From NCBI RefSeq assembly GCF_002224125.1, contig NZ_NCSM01000014.1:479070-543069 (forward strand): a DNA stretch of 64,000 nucleotides. The letters run 5' to 3'. The DNA is from Streptomyces sp. NBS 14/10. Its GTDB lineage: Bacteria; Actinomycetota; Actinomycetes; Streptomycetales; Streptomycetaceae. Both the position numbers and the translations under genes were made by a program. The notes under the pieces were generated by a model. That model was not told the origin of the DNA, did not search any database, and saw nothing but the letters and a program-made list of their open reading frames with translations. Position 1 is the first letter of the stretch. Every line of letters begins with the position of its first letter. Shown here in pieces: positions 31,901 through 43,900 of this stretch.

Positions 31901-34900
31901 GGGCGCCAACTGGAGCGACACGCCGGCGCCTGCGGGGGTCAACTGGCGCAGCGTGGCCCAGATGACGCAGGGGCCGGGCGGGACCACCACCCAACAGGTC
32001 CAGCCGGAATGGGCCGGACCGGGACTGCCCGACCCCATCCTCAATCTGGTTCACGTGAATCAGGCCGGGAACGTGGTCCTGCACCTGCCCGGCGGGCCTC
32101 CGATCGAAGTGTCCGACGACGAGTTCCTGGCACTGCTGAGTCTGGAACCGGGTATGCGCAGAGCCAACCTTGTACAACCGGTTCTGTTCCTGACCTCAGG
32201 TCCCGGCGCCCTGCGGCCGGAGCTGGCGCAGCGGTTCTCCCAGCGCGCCGGCCGTCCCGCCTTCAGCTACAGCGCACCCCTCACGCTGACCGCCGCCGAT
32301 CCGTCGGCCCCGCTCACCATCGGCGCTCTCCCGGACCCGGCCACCAAGGCCCCGGGCCACTGGACCAAGGCCACTCGGCAACCGCCGAAGTCGGTCCCCC
32401 AGCCGTCGGCGTCAGCGGGCTCCGTCACCATGTTCGGCACGACGGACCCCCCTGCCGCGTCGGCACAGACGCCGGACATCGGGGCGCTGCAGATCGGTGC
32501 GGAGGGGGAACCCTCGTCCGGTCCGCTGACGGCGCCCGGGACGTTGATGACGAACGCGTCGGGCGCGCCGCGTGGGCGTAACGTGACGGGCGAGACGGTG
32601 CGTCAGCTGCGGCTCGGGCGGGTGCGGGTGTTCGAGGAGCGGCCGGGTGCGCCGTTGAAGGAGGTGTTGGACGCCGCCGCCCCCGCGCCGTGGGGTGATG
32701 CGGCGTACGCGGTGTGGGGCGGGAACGACCCGGCGGGTGTGCGCCTGCGGGACGGTCAGGTGCTGAGTGCCGAGGAGTTGGCGGAGGCACTGGCGGCGGA
32801 TCCGGAGTTGGCGAAGCTGCCGGAGGACGTGCCGGTGGTGCTGGTGGTGCCGTATCTGGCGAACGAGCGGTACCTGGAGTACATGCGCGCGGTCGCGAAT
32901 CGGCTGGGGCGGAAGGTGTGGGCTCCCAGTGGTGATGGGCGTCTGGTGCGGAACAAGAAGCGTGAGCATGTTCCGGCGCTGATCGATCATGGTTCTGACC
33001 AGCCGGTTGGTGCGTGGGTGCCGTTCCACCCGACCACGAAGTCCGCGCCGTTCGAGGACCGTGAGTGGACGGCGCTGGACGGGACGACGTTCCGGGACAG
33101 CGATGTGGACTCCCGGCCTCTGGTCTCCGACCGGCATGAGCGATTCGGCCGGATGTCGCACGCGGATGATGTACGGGACCGGGAACAAAAGCTGCGGTCG
33201 TACCTCCATGCGAAGAAGCTGGTGCATCTGGTGCCGTCCGGTGGCCGGACGGCGCTGGTCAGCGAGGAGAAGCGGCCGCCGTCGGACCCGGCGGTCTATT
33301 CCTTCGTCGCTCACGGGCTGCCAGGAGGACTGCAGCTCGCTCTCCGTAACGGCCGGACGGTGTGGCTGAGTGCCGCGGACGGCGGGCGGTACATCGGCGG
33401 GCTGCGTGAGGTGAGCGAGCTGCCCGACGGGCACCGGATGGGTCTGGAGGTGTGCTGGGCCGGTTCGGCGGGGCATCCGTTGCTGCCGCAGTTGGACAAC
33501 CGGCCGGCGCTCCCGGTGGACGATCCGCTGGCAGAGGTGTCCCTCAGCCAGCACACGGCCAATGCGAGCCGGCGGGTGACCAACGCGTCGGTGATGAGCA
33601 GCGGGTTCTTCGACGACACGCGCATTCTGCTGGACACGCCCGGTGGTGTGGCCGGGCGCCGTGAGGACTCGGTGCCCGAGCCGCTGCCGCGTGAGCTGGA
33701 CGACATGGCCGTGAAGGCGGGGCTGCACTCCGGTGAGGGCGAGGCGCCGCCCGCGGTGCGGGCGGTCACCCTCCGGCTGGTACGGGCGTTGCGGAACGTG
33801 TTCGGCCCGGAGGCCGAGGCGGACCGTGACCTGCACCAGCAGTTGCTCAAGGGCATCGGCGCCATGGAGATCCAGCGTGCCAACGATCCGGCACTGAGCC
33901 GGTTCACGCCGTTCCGGATGGAGTTGTGGACCTTCATCGCGCAGCGTGTGGGCGGTAAGACGCCGGATCGGGACGCTTACCGGAAGGTTCTGGACCTCGC
34001 CGCGAAGGGGCTCGCGCAGAAGCCGGATGCCCGGTTGAGCGAGGCCATCGCGGATCCGTACATCCAGCACGCCCTTAACCAGGTGACGAAGATGGGCGCG
34101 GGTCTGGTGCGGACGGTGCTGAGGCAGCCCGAGACCACGCCGGTGACCCAGCGCGCGGTGACGCAGGTCTTCTGGGCGATGGCCGGTGCCGCACAGCGGA
34201 TGGGCGGCATGGATGAGGCGTTCACGGAGCGGCTGGGGCGCAAGGTGCTCCACATGCCCCCGGAGGAACAGTGGACCCCGGCGAAGAAACAGGAGCTGTG
34301 GATCCTGACGGCCCAGGCCATCGCGACCAGGCTGGACCCGTCGGACTACTTCACGCTGGCCGCTTTCCACCTCGCGTCCAAGGGGGCGTTCGGGCCGGCG
34401 CATCTCCTCAAGGAAGGCGAGACGGTCCGGGGCTACAACTGGAGCGGCACGCCGGCGCCCGACGGCGTGTACCTGCGTGTCGTCGGCAGGCAGGACCAGG
34501 AGGACGGCGGGACGACGTCCCTCAAGTACTTCCGCGCGGCGTGGACGGCCGACGGGGAGCCCGAGGACGTCATGGTGGTGTGGACGGATACCGACGCGGA
34601 CGGATTCGTGGTCCTCCACCTGCCCGGGATGCCTCCGCTCCGGCTGCCCGACAAGGAGTTCCTGGCGCTGCTGGACCTGGCCCCGATGCTGCGCGCGACA
34701 CCCCTCGGTGTGCCGCTGGTGTTCGTGGTGTCCGGTGCGGGTGGCGTGGGGCGTGCGGGGCGTGCGGTGCCGTTGTCGCAGGTGTTCTCCGACCGTACGG
34801 GCCGGAACGACTGGGCCTACAGCGGGCCGCTGTCGGTGGTCCCCACCACCCCGCCCGCGGGCGCCGCGTCCGCTCCGCTGCGTATCCTCGGCCTGCCCGA

Positions 34901-37900
34901 GGCGGGTACCGGGAAGCCGGGCAGGTGGAGCAAGACGTGGTTGGATCGTCCCAACCCCACCACCATCACGTCGCCGGCCACGCAGGGGGCCGCACTGATG
35001 TCCTCCCCGCCTCCCCGAACCACGCTCCCCGCGTCGCCGAGCGGCTCCGCCGGGCAGCCGGACGCTCCGGCGACCGGCCAGGCATCCGCCGCGCCGTCCG
35101 GCCCTCCCACGGTCGAGGAACCCGCGGCGGATCGGCTGCTGTCGCCGCGGATCCGGCATGCCTCCGGCGTCGGGACGTTCCACTTCGCGCCCGGCACTCC
35201 GCTCACCGTCGGCCAGGACGGCGCCGGTTCCGGGGAGCGGGACGAGCGATCCGGTATCGCCTACCCGGCCCCCGTCCAGATCAATGCCACCCCCGTGTCC
35301 GCGGCCGACCCGGAGAACGCCCCCGAGGCAGGTACCGAGAACGCTTCCGAGGGTGGTCCGGGCTGGTCGGTGTCGTCCTGGCGCCCGGCCGGATCACCGG
35401 GCATGGTGCGGTTCGCGAGCCTGTACCGGGACCGTGAGTGGCGTCGTCGCAGCGTGGCCCTGGAGTTCGCGCTCGCCGGGGTGGTGAGCGGGGTCGGCGC
35501 GATCACCGAGTCCGCCCGCGACGCCACGTTCCGGATGTACGAGCAACTCGCCGCGCGCCACGGCGAGGCCGCGGCGGCGCGTGCCTTCTTCCCCCATGAC
35601 GCCGTTCCGGCCGACCCCGCGGCCGCGCTGGAGCGGCTGCGTACCCTGCCCCCGGGGCCGCTCACGCTCGATGAGCTGATGACCGCGCTCACCCACGCGG
35701 CGTACGCCGGTCCGGGACTGCCGTCCGAACTCGCCGAGGTGCTGTCCCGGCCGGTCGGCCGCCGTGCGCGCTACGCGCCGGGGAGCGCCTACCGTGCCGT
35801 GCACGACAGCCGCGGTTTCCGCCGGGTGGGCGGTGAGCGTGGCCCCGCGCTGCGGCTGCTGGGCGCCTACGCCGCGCTCGGCGCGTCTCGCGCGGAGCTG
35901 CTCGCGTTCCGCAGCGTGCTCATGGCCTGGATGATTCCGGCCGATCTGCAGTCGCTGCACGAGATCTTCCGCGCCTCCCACCTGATCGGCATGGGTGACG
36001 CGGGAGAACGGAGCGTCACCATGCGTGATGCCGCGGGGCTCCACAACTGGGCGGCGGAGGCAGCCAAGGGGGCCGGTCTTCGGCGCCTCGGCCCCGACGA
36101 TGCTCTCTTCGACCAGCTGACCCCGCCTCATCGCGCGCTGTACGGCGAGCGGATGAGGTACGACCGGCGGTCCACTCCGAGCGCGCTGAACGTTCCGGAC
36201 GATCTCAAGTCCATGGTCGACGCCGCGCTCGCCGGTCTCCTGCCGTCCGTCACCCGCAGGAGCGCCGTGCTCCAGGGCTGGCTGCGCCACTACGGCCCCA
36301 GGGGCAGGCAAGCTCTGGACCGGCTCGCCCCCGCCCACATGACGGCCCTGCACCTCTACAGCGGCCCCGATTACCGGCTGATGAAGGCGTTCCTCAACGG
36401 TGAGCGACTCGGCTCGGGGATGGGCCGTCGCATGGTGCGCCTCAGCGTCTGGTCGGTGACCCGGAGGGCGGCGGCGGTCGACGCAGCCGATTTCCTTCCG
36501 ATGATGCTGCGCAAGCAGCCCAATCTTGAGGACCTGTTCGACGAGATGAGGGCCGTGCCGGACCTCGGGGCGTCGAGCCCCCACGTGTCCCGGCTGCGGA
36601 TGCGGCTCAACGCGATGGCCGACCGGCTGTACGCCGAGATGCCGCTGCACATCGACATGGCGATCGAGGCGCTGGAGATACTGCCTCCGGTGAACGACGA
36701 TGTCTGGTGGGGCGACCGCGGCGTGCCGGGTTCGCTGGACGAGCCGCCGGTGGACGGCCCGGTGTACGGCCGGGACACGATCACGATGCCGTTCTTCCGC
36801 AGCACATCACTGCTCCATAGTCAGGCACATGGGTTCATGACCCGGAGCAAGGGGGCGCCCGAGGGCTCGCACCCTGGTCTGGTGCACGTTCCGGGGTCGA
36901 CGGCTCGGGAGATCAGCCCGTTCGTGGTCTTCCTGTCGGAGACGGAGGCCGTGTATCCGCCGGGTGCGACCTTCGGCATCACCCGCCGGAGCGTCACCGG
37001 AGCGCCCGCCGACAGGCAGCGGTACGAGGCCATGGTCGCCGAGGAGGCCACTGCGCCCATGGGCGACGCCTCCGACCGCTCCATTCCATCGGTCCGTGAA
37101 CTCGGCGCGCTGATGGACCTGTTCCACATCGGCCGGGCGGCCGACACCGCTGAGGAGGCGGAGCGGCCCGCGCCGGTGCTGCGGGAGATTCGCGCGGAGG
37201 ACGGCAGGGTCATCGGTGTGGCGTCGTTCGATGACGCGGATTGGGCGGTGCGGCGGAATCGCTATGCGCGATTGGACAGGGCGACCGACTATGTGTCGTG
37301 GGAGCGTGACGTTGACGGGCGTCCCGTGGCGACGCACCGGGCGTTGCCGGGTGGCGGGGCTGCCGGGGGGACGTTCTTCTTCGCTTCGCATGGTGGGGCC
37401 GAGGGGCTGGCACTCGCCGAGGAGGGTGGCGGCGTCCGGCGGGATGACGGGTCGTATACGGGGCGGCTGCTCGAATGGGTACGGGGCCGTGGCTTCCGTA
37501 GCGTGACGGTGGTGGCGTGTGGTCCTGGCGATGTGCCCGGGAGCGTGGAGGAGGCCAGGGCGCGGGCGCAGCGGTTGGCGGACGCGGCGGGCCTGCCGGT
37601 TCATCTGGAGGTGGGCCGTTCCGCGGTGTCCGGTGGTGGGCAGGTGCATCTGCTGGAGGATGCCGAAAAGCGGGCCACGGGGTGGGTGACGGCGTATCCG
37701 GCCGGTTGGCCGGTTCCGGCAGCGGCCCCGGCCCCGGACACCGGCACTCCCGGGACCACCGCCACGTACCCGGCTCCCGCCCAGGTCAACGCCACACCCG
37801 CGTCCGCGGCCGACCCGCAGAGCGCTGCCTCCGACGACGGTCCGGGCTGGTCGGTGTCGTCCTGGAGGCCGGCCGGATCGCCGGGCAGGGTGCGGTTCGC

Positions 37901-40900
37901 GCGGCTGTACCGGGACCGTGAGTGGCGTCGTCGCAGCGTGGCCATGGAGTTCGTGTTCGCGGGGTACATGGGCCAGATCGGCGCGTTCACCGAGACCGCT
38001 CGTGATGCCGTGCTCCGCATGTACCAGGAGCTCGCCGCGCGCCACGGCGAGGCCGCGGCGCAGCGCGCCTTCTTCCCGCCGACCGCGGTTCCGGCGAACC
38101 CCGCGGCGGCGCTGGAGCGGCTGCGCACGCTGCCGCCGGGGCCGCTCGCGCTGGATGAGCTGATGGCCGCGCTCACCCGCGCGTCGTACGCCGGTCCGGG
38201 GCTGCCGCGCGAGCTCGCCGAGGCGTTGTCCCGTCCGGTGGGCCGCCGGGCGCGGTACGCCCCGGGCAGTGCGTACCGTGAGGTGCACGACAGCCGTGGT
38301 TTGCGCCGGGTGGGCGGTGAGGATGGTCCCGCGCTGCGGCTGTTGCAGACCTTTGCCGCGCTCGGTGCGTCGCCTGCCCAGCTGTTCGCGTTCCGCGGCG
38401 CGCTCATCGGCTGGATGATCCCGGCCGATGTGCAGTCGCTGCACGAGATCCTGCGCGCCTCCCACCTGCTCGGCCTGGGGAACGCCCAAGAACGCGGCGC
38501 CGTGCTGCGCGACGGAGCCGGGCTCCACAACTGGGTGGCGGACTCCGCACGGAGCGCAGGCTTCCACAGGTTCGATCCTCACGGTCATCTGATCCCGCCG
38601 CATCGCCGGTTGTACGGCGAGCGGATGACGTACAGCGCGGACATCACCCCCAGTGAGCTGGATCTCCCGGGCGATCTCGTGAGGCTGACCGGCGCCGCGC
38701 TCACCGGGAATCTGCCGTCCGGCACCCGAAGGGAGCGGGCACTCCACGACTGGCTCCGCGAGTACGGTGACGCGGGTATGCAAGCTCTGGCGCGCCTGGC
38801 ACCGGCCCACCTGACGGCCATACACCTGTACAGCGGGCCTGACTACCGGCTGGTGAAGGCGTACCTCAACGGTGAGCGTCTCGGCTCGGGGATGGGCCGT
38901 CGTCTGCTGCGCTCCAGCGTCTGGTCGTTGACCCGGCACGCGGTGGAGATGGACGCGCCCGCTTTTCTGCCGATGATGCTCCGCAACCATCCCGACCTCG
39001 ATGAGCTCTTCGACGACATGCGGGCCGAATCGGACCTGGGTGAGCCGGGCCCCGAGGTGGCCGAGCTGAGGGAGCGCTCGGATGCGATGGCCGACTGGCT
39101 GTACGACCAGCTGCCGCTGCACGTCGACATGATGATCGAGGGGCTGGAGATCCTTCCGCCCGTGGGGCGTGACGTCTGGTGGGGCGACCGCGGGGTGCCG
39201 GGTCCGCTGGGCGGGCCGCCGGTGGACGGGCCGGTGTACGGCCGGGACACGATCACGATGCCGTTCCCCCGCAGCACATCGCTGGTGCGCGCCCGGGCAC
39301 ATGAGTTCATGACGTGGAGCAAGCGCCCGCCCCAGGGCTCGCACCCCGCTCTGGTGCATGTTCCGAACTCGACGGCGCGGGTGATCACTCCCTTCGTGGC
39401 CTCCCTGTCGGAGGCGGAGGCGACGTATCCGCCGGGTGCGTTCTTCCACCTCACCCACCGGGGCGTCGTTCCCGGTGACCAGCGGACCGTCCCGCACGAG
39501 TCCATGACCGTCCAGGAGGCCACGCCGCCCGGAGACCAACCCTCCGACGGCGCCGCTTTGCCGCTCCGCCAACTCGGGCTGCCCCACGACCTGTTCAGCA
39601 TCGGTCCGCAACCCGCGCCGGTGTTGCGCCCGATTCACGGGCAGGACGGCGAGCTCATCGGTGTGGCGTCGTTCGACGACGCGGACTGGGCGGTGCGCCG
39701 CGAGCAGTACTCCCGGTTGGGCCGTGCGACGGGGTTCGTGTCGTGGGAGCGTGACGGCCAGGGCCGACCGGTGGCGACCCACCAGGCGTTGCCGGGTGGC
39801 GGCAGGGCCGGCGGTACGTTCTTCTTCGCGTCGCACGGTGGGCCCGAGGGGCTGGCGCTGGTCACCCAGGACGGCGGCGTCCGGCGTGATGACGGTTCGT
39901 ACGCGGGGCGGTTGCTGCGGTCGGCGCGGGGGCGTGGGTTCCGCAGCGTGACGGTGCTCGCGTGTGGTCCCGGCGATGTGGCGGGGAGCGAGGCGGAGGC
40001 CAGGGCACGGGCCAAGCGGATGGCGAACCAGGCGGGGCTGCCGGTTCATCTGGGCGGGGGCCGTGCCGCGGTGTCCGAAGGGCTGCCGCATCTGCTGGAG
40101 GACGCCGAGGGGCGGGCCACGGGGTGGGTGACGGAGTATCCGGACGGCTGGTCGGGCCCCGAGGTACCGGCCCCGGGCACGGGAACCGGGAATCGCGTCG
40201 CGGTCGGCTATCCGGCCCGCGAACAGTTCAACGTCACGGGCAGCGTGCGGGACGCCGCCCCGGAGGAAATCGAGCGCATCGACGCCGCTGGGGGAGCGGC
40301 CTGGGCGGTGTCGGCCTGGCAGCCGGCCGGCGCCGCGGGCACGGCGCGGTTCACGGGCTTCTACCGGGACCGTGAGTGGCGGCAGCGCAGCGCCGACTGG
40401 GAGGACACCCTCGCCGAGGCGCTGAGCGACATCCCCGAACTCGCCGAGGTGGTCGGGCTGGCGGTGCGCGGCGTGTTCGAGAAGCTCGCCGAGAGCAACG
40501 GAGAAGAGCGGGCGCTGCGCGCCTTCTTCGCCCCGGACACGATGCCGGAGAACCCGGCTGCCGAGCTGGAACGGCTGCTCGACGCGCCCCCGGGGCCGGA
40601 GGCGCTGGACGGGCTGATGAGGGCCCTCCTCCACGCCGCGTACGCCGGTCCGGGGATGCCCTCCCAGGTCGAGCGGGCGCTGTCCGCGCTCGGCCGCGGA
40701 TCCCGGCTCCACCCGGCGGACAGCGCCTACCGCGCCGTGCACGACAGCCGTGGTTTCCGCCGGGTGGGTGGCGAGCGTGGTCCCGCGCTGCGACTGCTGC
40801 GGATGTTCGCCGCGCTCGGCCTGCCGCCGTCCACGCTGCCGGTGTTCCGCACCGCTTTGACCGCCTGGATGATCCCGACCGATCTGCAATCCCTGCACGA

Positions 40901-43900
40901 GATCCTGCGCGCCTCCCACCTGATCGGCATGGGCGACCCGGACGAGCGGGCCGCCACGGGCCGCGACGCCGCCGGGCTGCACAGCTGGGCGCGGGACCAC
41001 ATCGCGGAGGGCGGACTGCTCCGGCTCGACCCCGCCGACCGCCGGCTCTCCGCCCTGATCCCGCCGCACCAGGCCGTGTACGACGACCGTATGACGTTCC
41101 CGGCCGTGCTCACCAATACGGTGGATGTGCCTGATGCCCTGGTCACCATGGTCGATGCCGCGCTCGCCGGCACACTGCCGCCCGCGACCACCGACAGGCT
41201 CGAGGCCATGTCCAAGTGGCTGGACCGTTACGGAAGCCGCGGCATCGAGGCGCTCAAGCGGCTCGCCCCCGCCCACATCACGGCCCTGTACCTCTACAGC
41301 GGTCCCGACTACCGGCTGATGAAGGCGCTGCTCAACGGTGAGCGGTTCGGCCCGGGCATGGGCCGACACCTGGTGCGCTTCACCACATGGAGGCTGGTGC
41401 GCGACGCGGTACTGATGGAAGATCCCGACGAGCTTCCGCTCGTACTGCTCAGTCATCCTTCTTTGCTGGAGGCGTTCGACGAGCTGAGTGAGCTGGCGGA
41501 CCTGGAGACACCGAGCCCGGAGCTGTCCCGTCCCCGGCGCCGGCTGGACGCCATCGCCGCCCGGCTCTACGACGAGCTGAAGCTGCACATGGACATGGCG
41601 ATCGAGGCGCTGGAGATCCTGCCGCCGGTCGGGCGGAACGTCTGGTGGGGCGACCGGGGGGCGCCGGGGCCGTTGGACCGGCCCTCGGTGAACGGCCCGG
41701 TCTACGGCGCCGAGACGATCGAGGTGCCGTACTTCCGCAGCACCTCGCTTCGGGTCGAGGCGGCACGGGACTTCGCACTGGACAACAGGTCGGTTCCCCA
41801 GCATTCGCACCGCAAGATGGTCGAGGTCAGGAACTCGACGGCTCGGGAAGGCGCCCCTTTCTTCGCGTATCCGATGGAGCACGAGGCGCTGTATCCGCCG
41901 GGTATGAGGTTCGACATCATCAGCCGACGGCGGGTCGACGGGGACAGGACGGGCCGCTCGTACGAGAGCCAGACGGTCGAGGAGGCCACTCCGCTGCCGG
42001 ACGGCCGCTCCGCGGCCTCACGGGTCCACCCCCTTCCCGAGGTGCTGAGCGAAGGCGGTGCCGTCGCGGACGACCTCTTCGACCTCGGTTCCTCCGACGC
42101 CGAGATGTCCGACGCCGAGATGTCCGACATCGACATCGACATGGACTCCGACGCGGACGGTGACACGGACACCGGCACGCCTGTGCTGCGGGAGATTCGT
42201 GGAGCGGACGGCCGGGTCATCGGTGTGGCGTCGTTCGATGACGCGGACTGGGCGGTGCGGCGGGACGCGTACGCGCGGTTGGACGGTGCGACGGGTTTTG
42301 TGTCGTGGGAGCGTGACGCTGAGGGCCGGCCGGTGGCGACGCACCGGGCGTTGCCGGGTGGCGGGGCTGCCGGGGGGACGTTCTTCTTCGCTTCGCATGG
42401 TGGGGCCGAGGGGCTGGCACTCGCCGAGGAGGGTGGCGGCGTCCGGCGGGATCACGGGTCGTACGCGGGGCGGTTGCTGGAGAGTGTGCGGGGTCGTGGT
42501 TTCCGTAGCGTGACGGTGCTGGCGTGTGGTCCTGGCGATGTGCCCGGGAGCGTGGAGGAGGCCAGGGCGCGGGCGCAGCGGTTGGCGGACGCGGTGGGCC
42601 TGCCGGTTCATCTGGAGGTGGGCCGTGCCGCGGTGACCAGCGGGCGCGATGGTGGTCCGGCGCTGATCCACGCGCTGGAGGATGCCGAGGGGCGGGCCAC
42701 GGGGTGGGTGACGGCGTATCCCGCCGGCCGGCCGGCCACCGACGCACCGGCCTGGGACACCGGACGTCCGATCGCGGCCGACTACCCGGCCTCCGGACTG
42801 ATCAACGCCGACAGCGACATGGACCTCGATTCCCACTCCGGCGAGGCATCCGAGTCCGGCGAGGCATCCGAGTCCGACGAGGCATCCGAGTCCGGCAACG
42901 AGTTCGACGGCGACCTCGACTCGCTCATGCAGATCCCGTCCTGGCGGGTCACCGGCGCGCCTGACACTCCTCGCTTCACCGGGTACTACGGGAATGCCAA
43001 CTGGCGCCAAAAGAGCCTCGACTTCGAGTTCGCGCTGGCCCAGCTCCTGGCCGCGCACCCGGATATGGTCACCACGGTGCGCCAGATACTCGGCCGCGCG
43101 CACCAGTTCCTCGCCCAGCGGTACGGGGAGGCGGCGGCCACCCAGGCGCTCTTCCCACCGCACGACCCGATGTGGGCGGCACCGGGCGGCCCCCTCGCGC
43201 AGCTGCTGGGACCGGGCGCCACGGCCACCCTGCCCCAGCTGATGTCGGCGTACGCCAACGCGGTCTTCGCCAACGCCGACAGCCCCGCGACCATCAGCCG
43301 CGCCCTGCCCGGCAGGATTCGTTACGCCGGACAGCCCGTGCCGAGGCTGAACCCCGCGGACCATGCGAGTTGGCAGCGGCACGACGCCCGAGGCTTCCGA
43401 CAGGTGGGAGGTGTGAACGGGCCGGCGCTGTGGCTGCTTCAGAGCACCCATGAGCTCGGAGCCACCCCCGCCGAGCTGAGCACCTTCCGCGCGGCACTGA
43501 TCGCCTGGACGGTCCCGGCGGGTCTGCAGTCCCTCCACGAGGTCCTGCGGTCCTCGCACCTGATCGGTCTGGGCGGGGCGGAGGAGCGCCTCGCGACGGC
43601 CCGGGACGCCGCCCGTACGCACGGTTGGGTCAGGGACCACCTCGTCCCCTGGCAGCACATCCCGCAGAACCCCCAGGGCATCGCTCTCACCAACCGTCTG
43701 AGCGCACCCCACGTGGCGCTGTACAGCGAAGGCGCGCGCTATCCCCGCGAGGCGATCGGTGAACTCGCCGTCCCGGATGACCTGCTGGCGATGGTCGACG
43801 CCCTTCTCTCCCCCGGCCCTTCGACGTTCCCCGACGAGGAACGCATGAACGTGGCACGAGAGTGGCTGGCACGGTACGGCGCGGAGGGCCGGGCCGCGCT

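Noticed and set aside
28242..32177. 1311-codon open frame on the minus strand inside the giant gene
   Set aside because: It mirrors the plus-strand repeats and has the His/Arg/Pro-rich composition of an antisense frame in GC-rich DNA; there is no ribosome site or family resemblance.
36807..41882. 1691-codon open frame on the minus strand
   Set aside because: It is an antisense shadow of the composite repeats with unnatural composition; the plus-strand frame carries all recognisable motifs.
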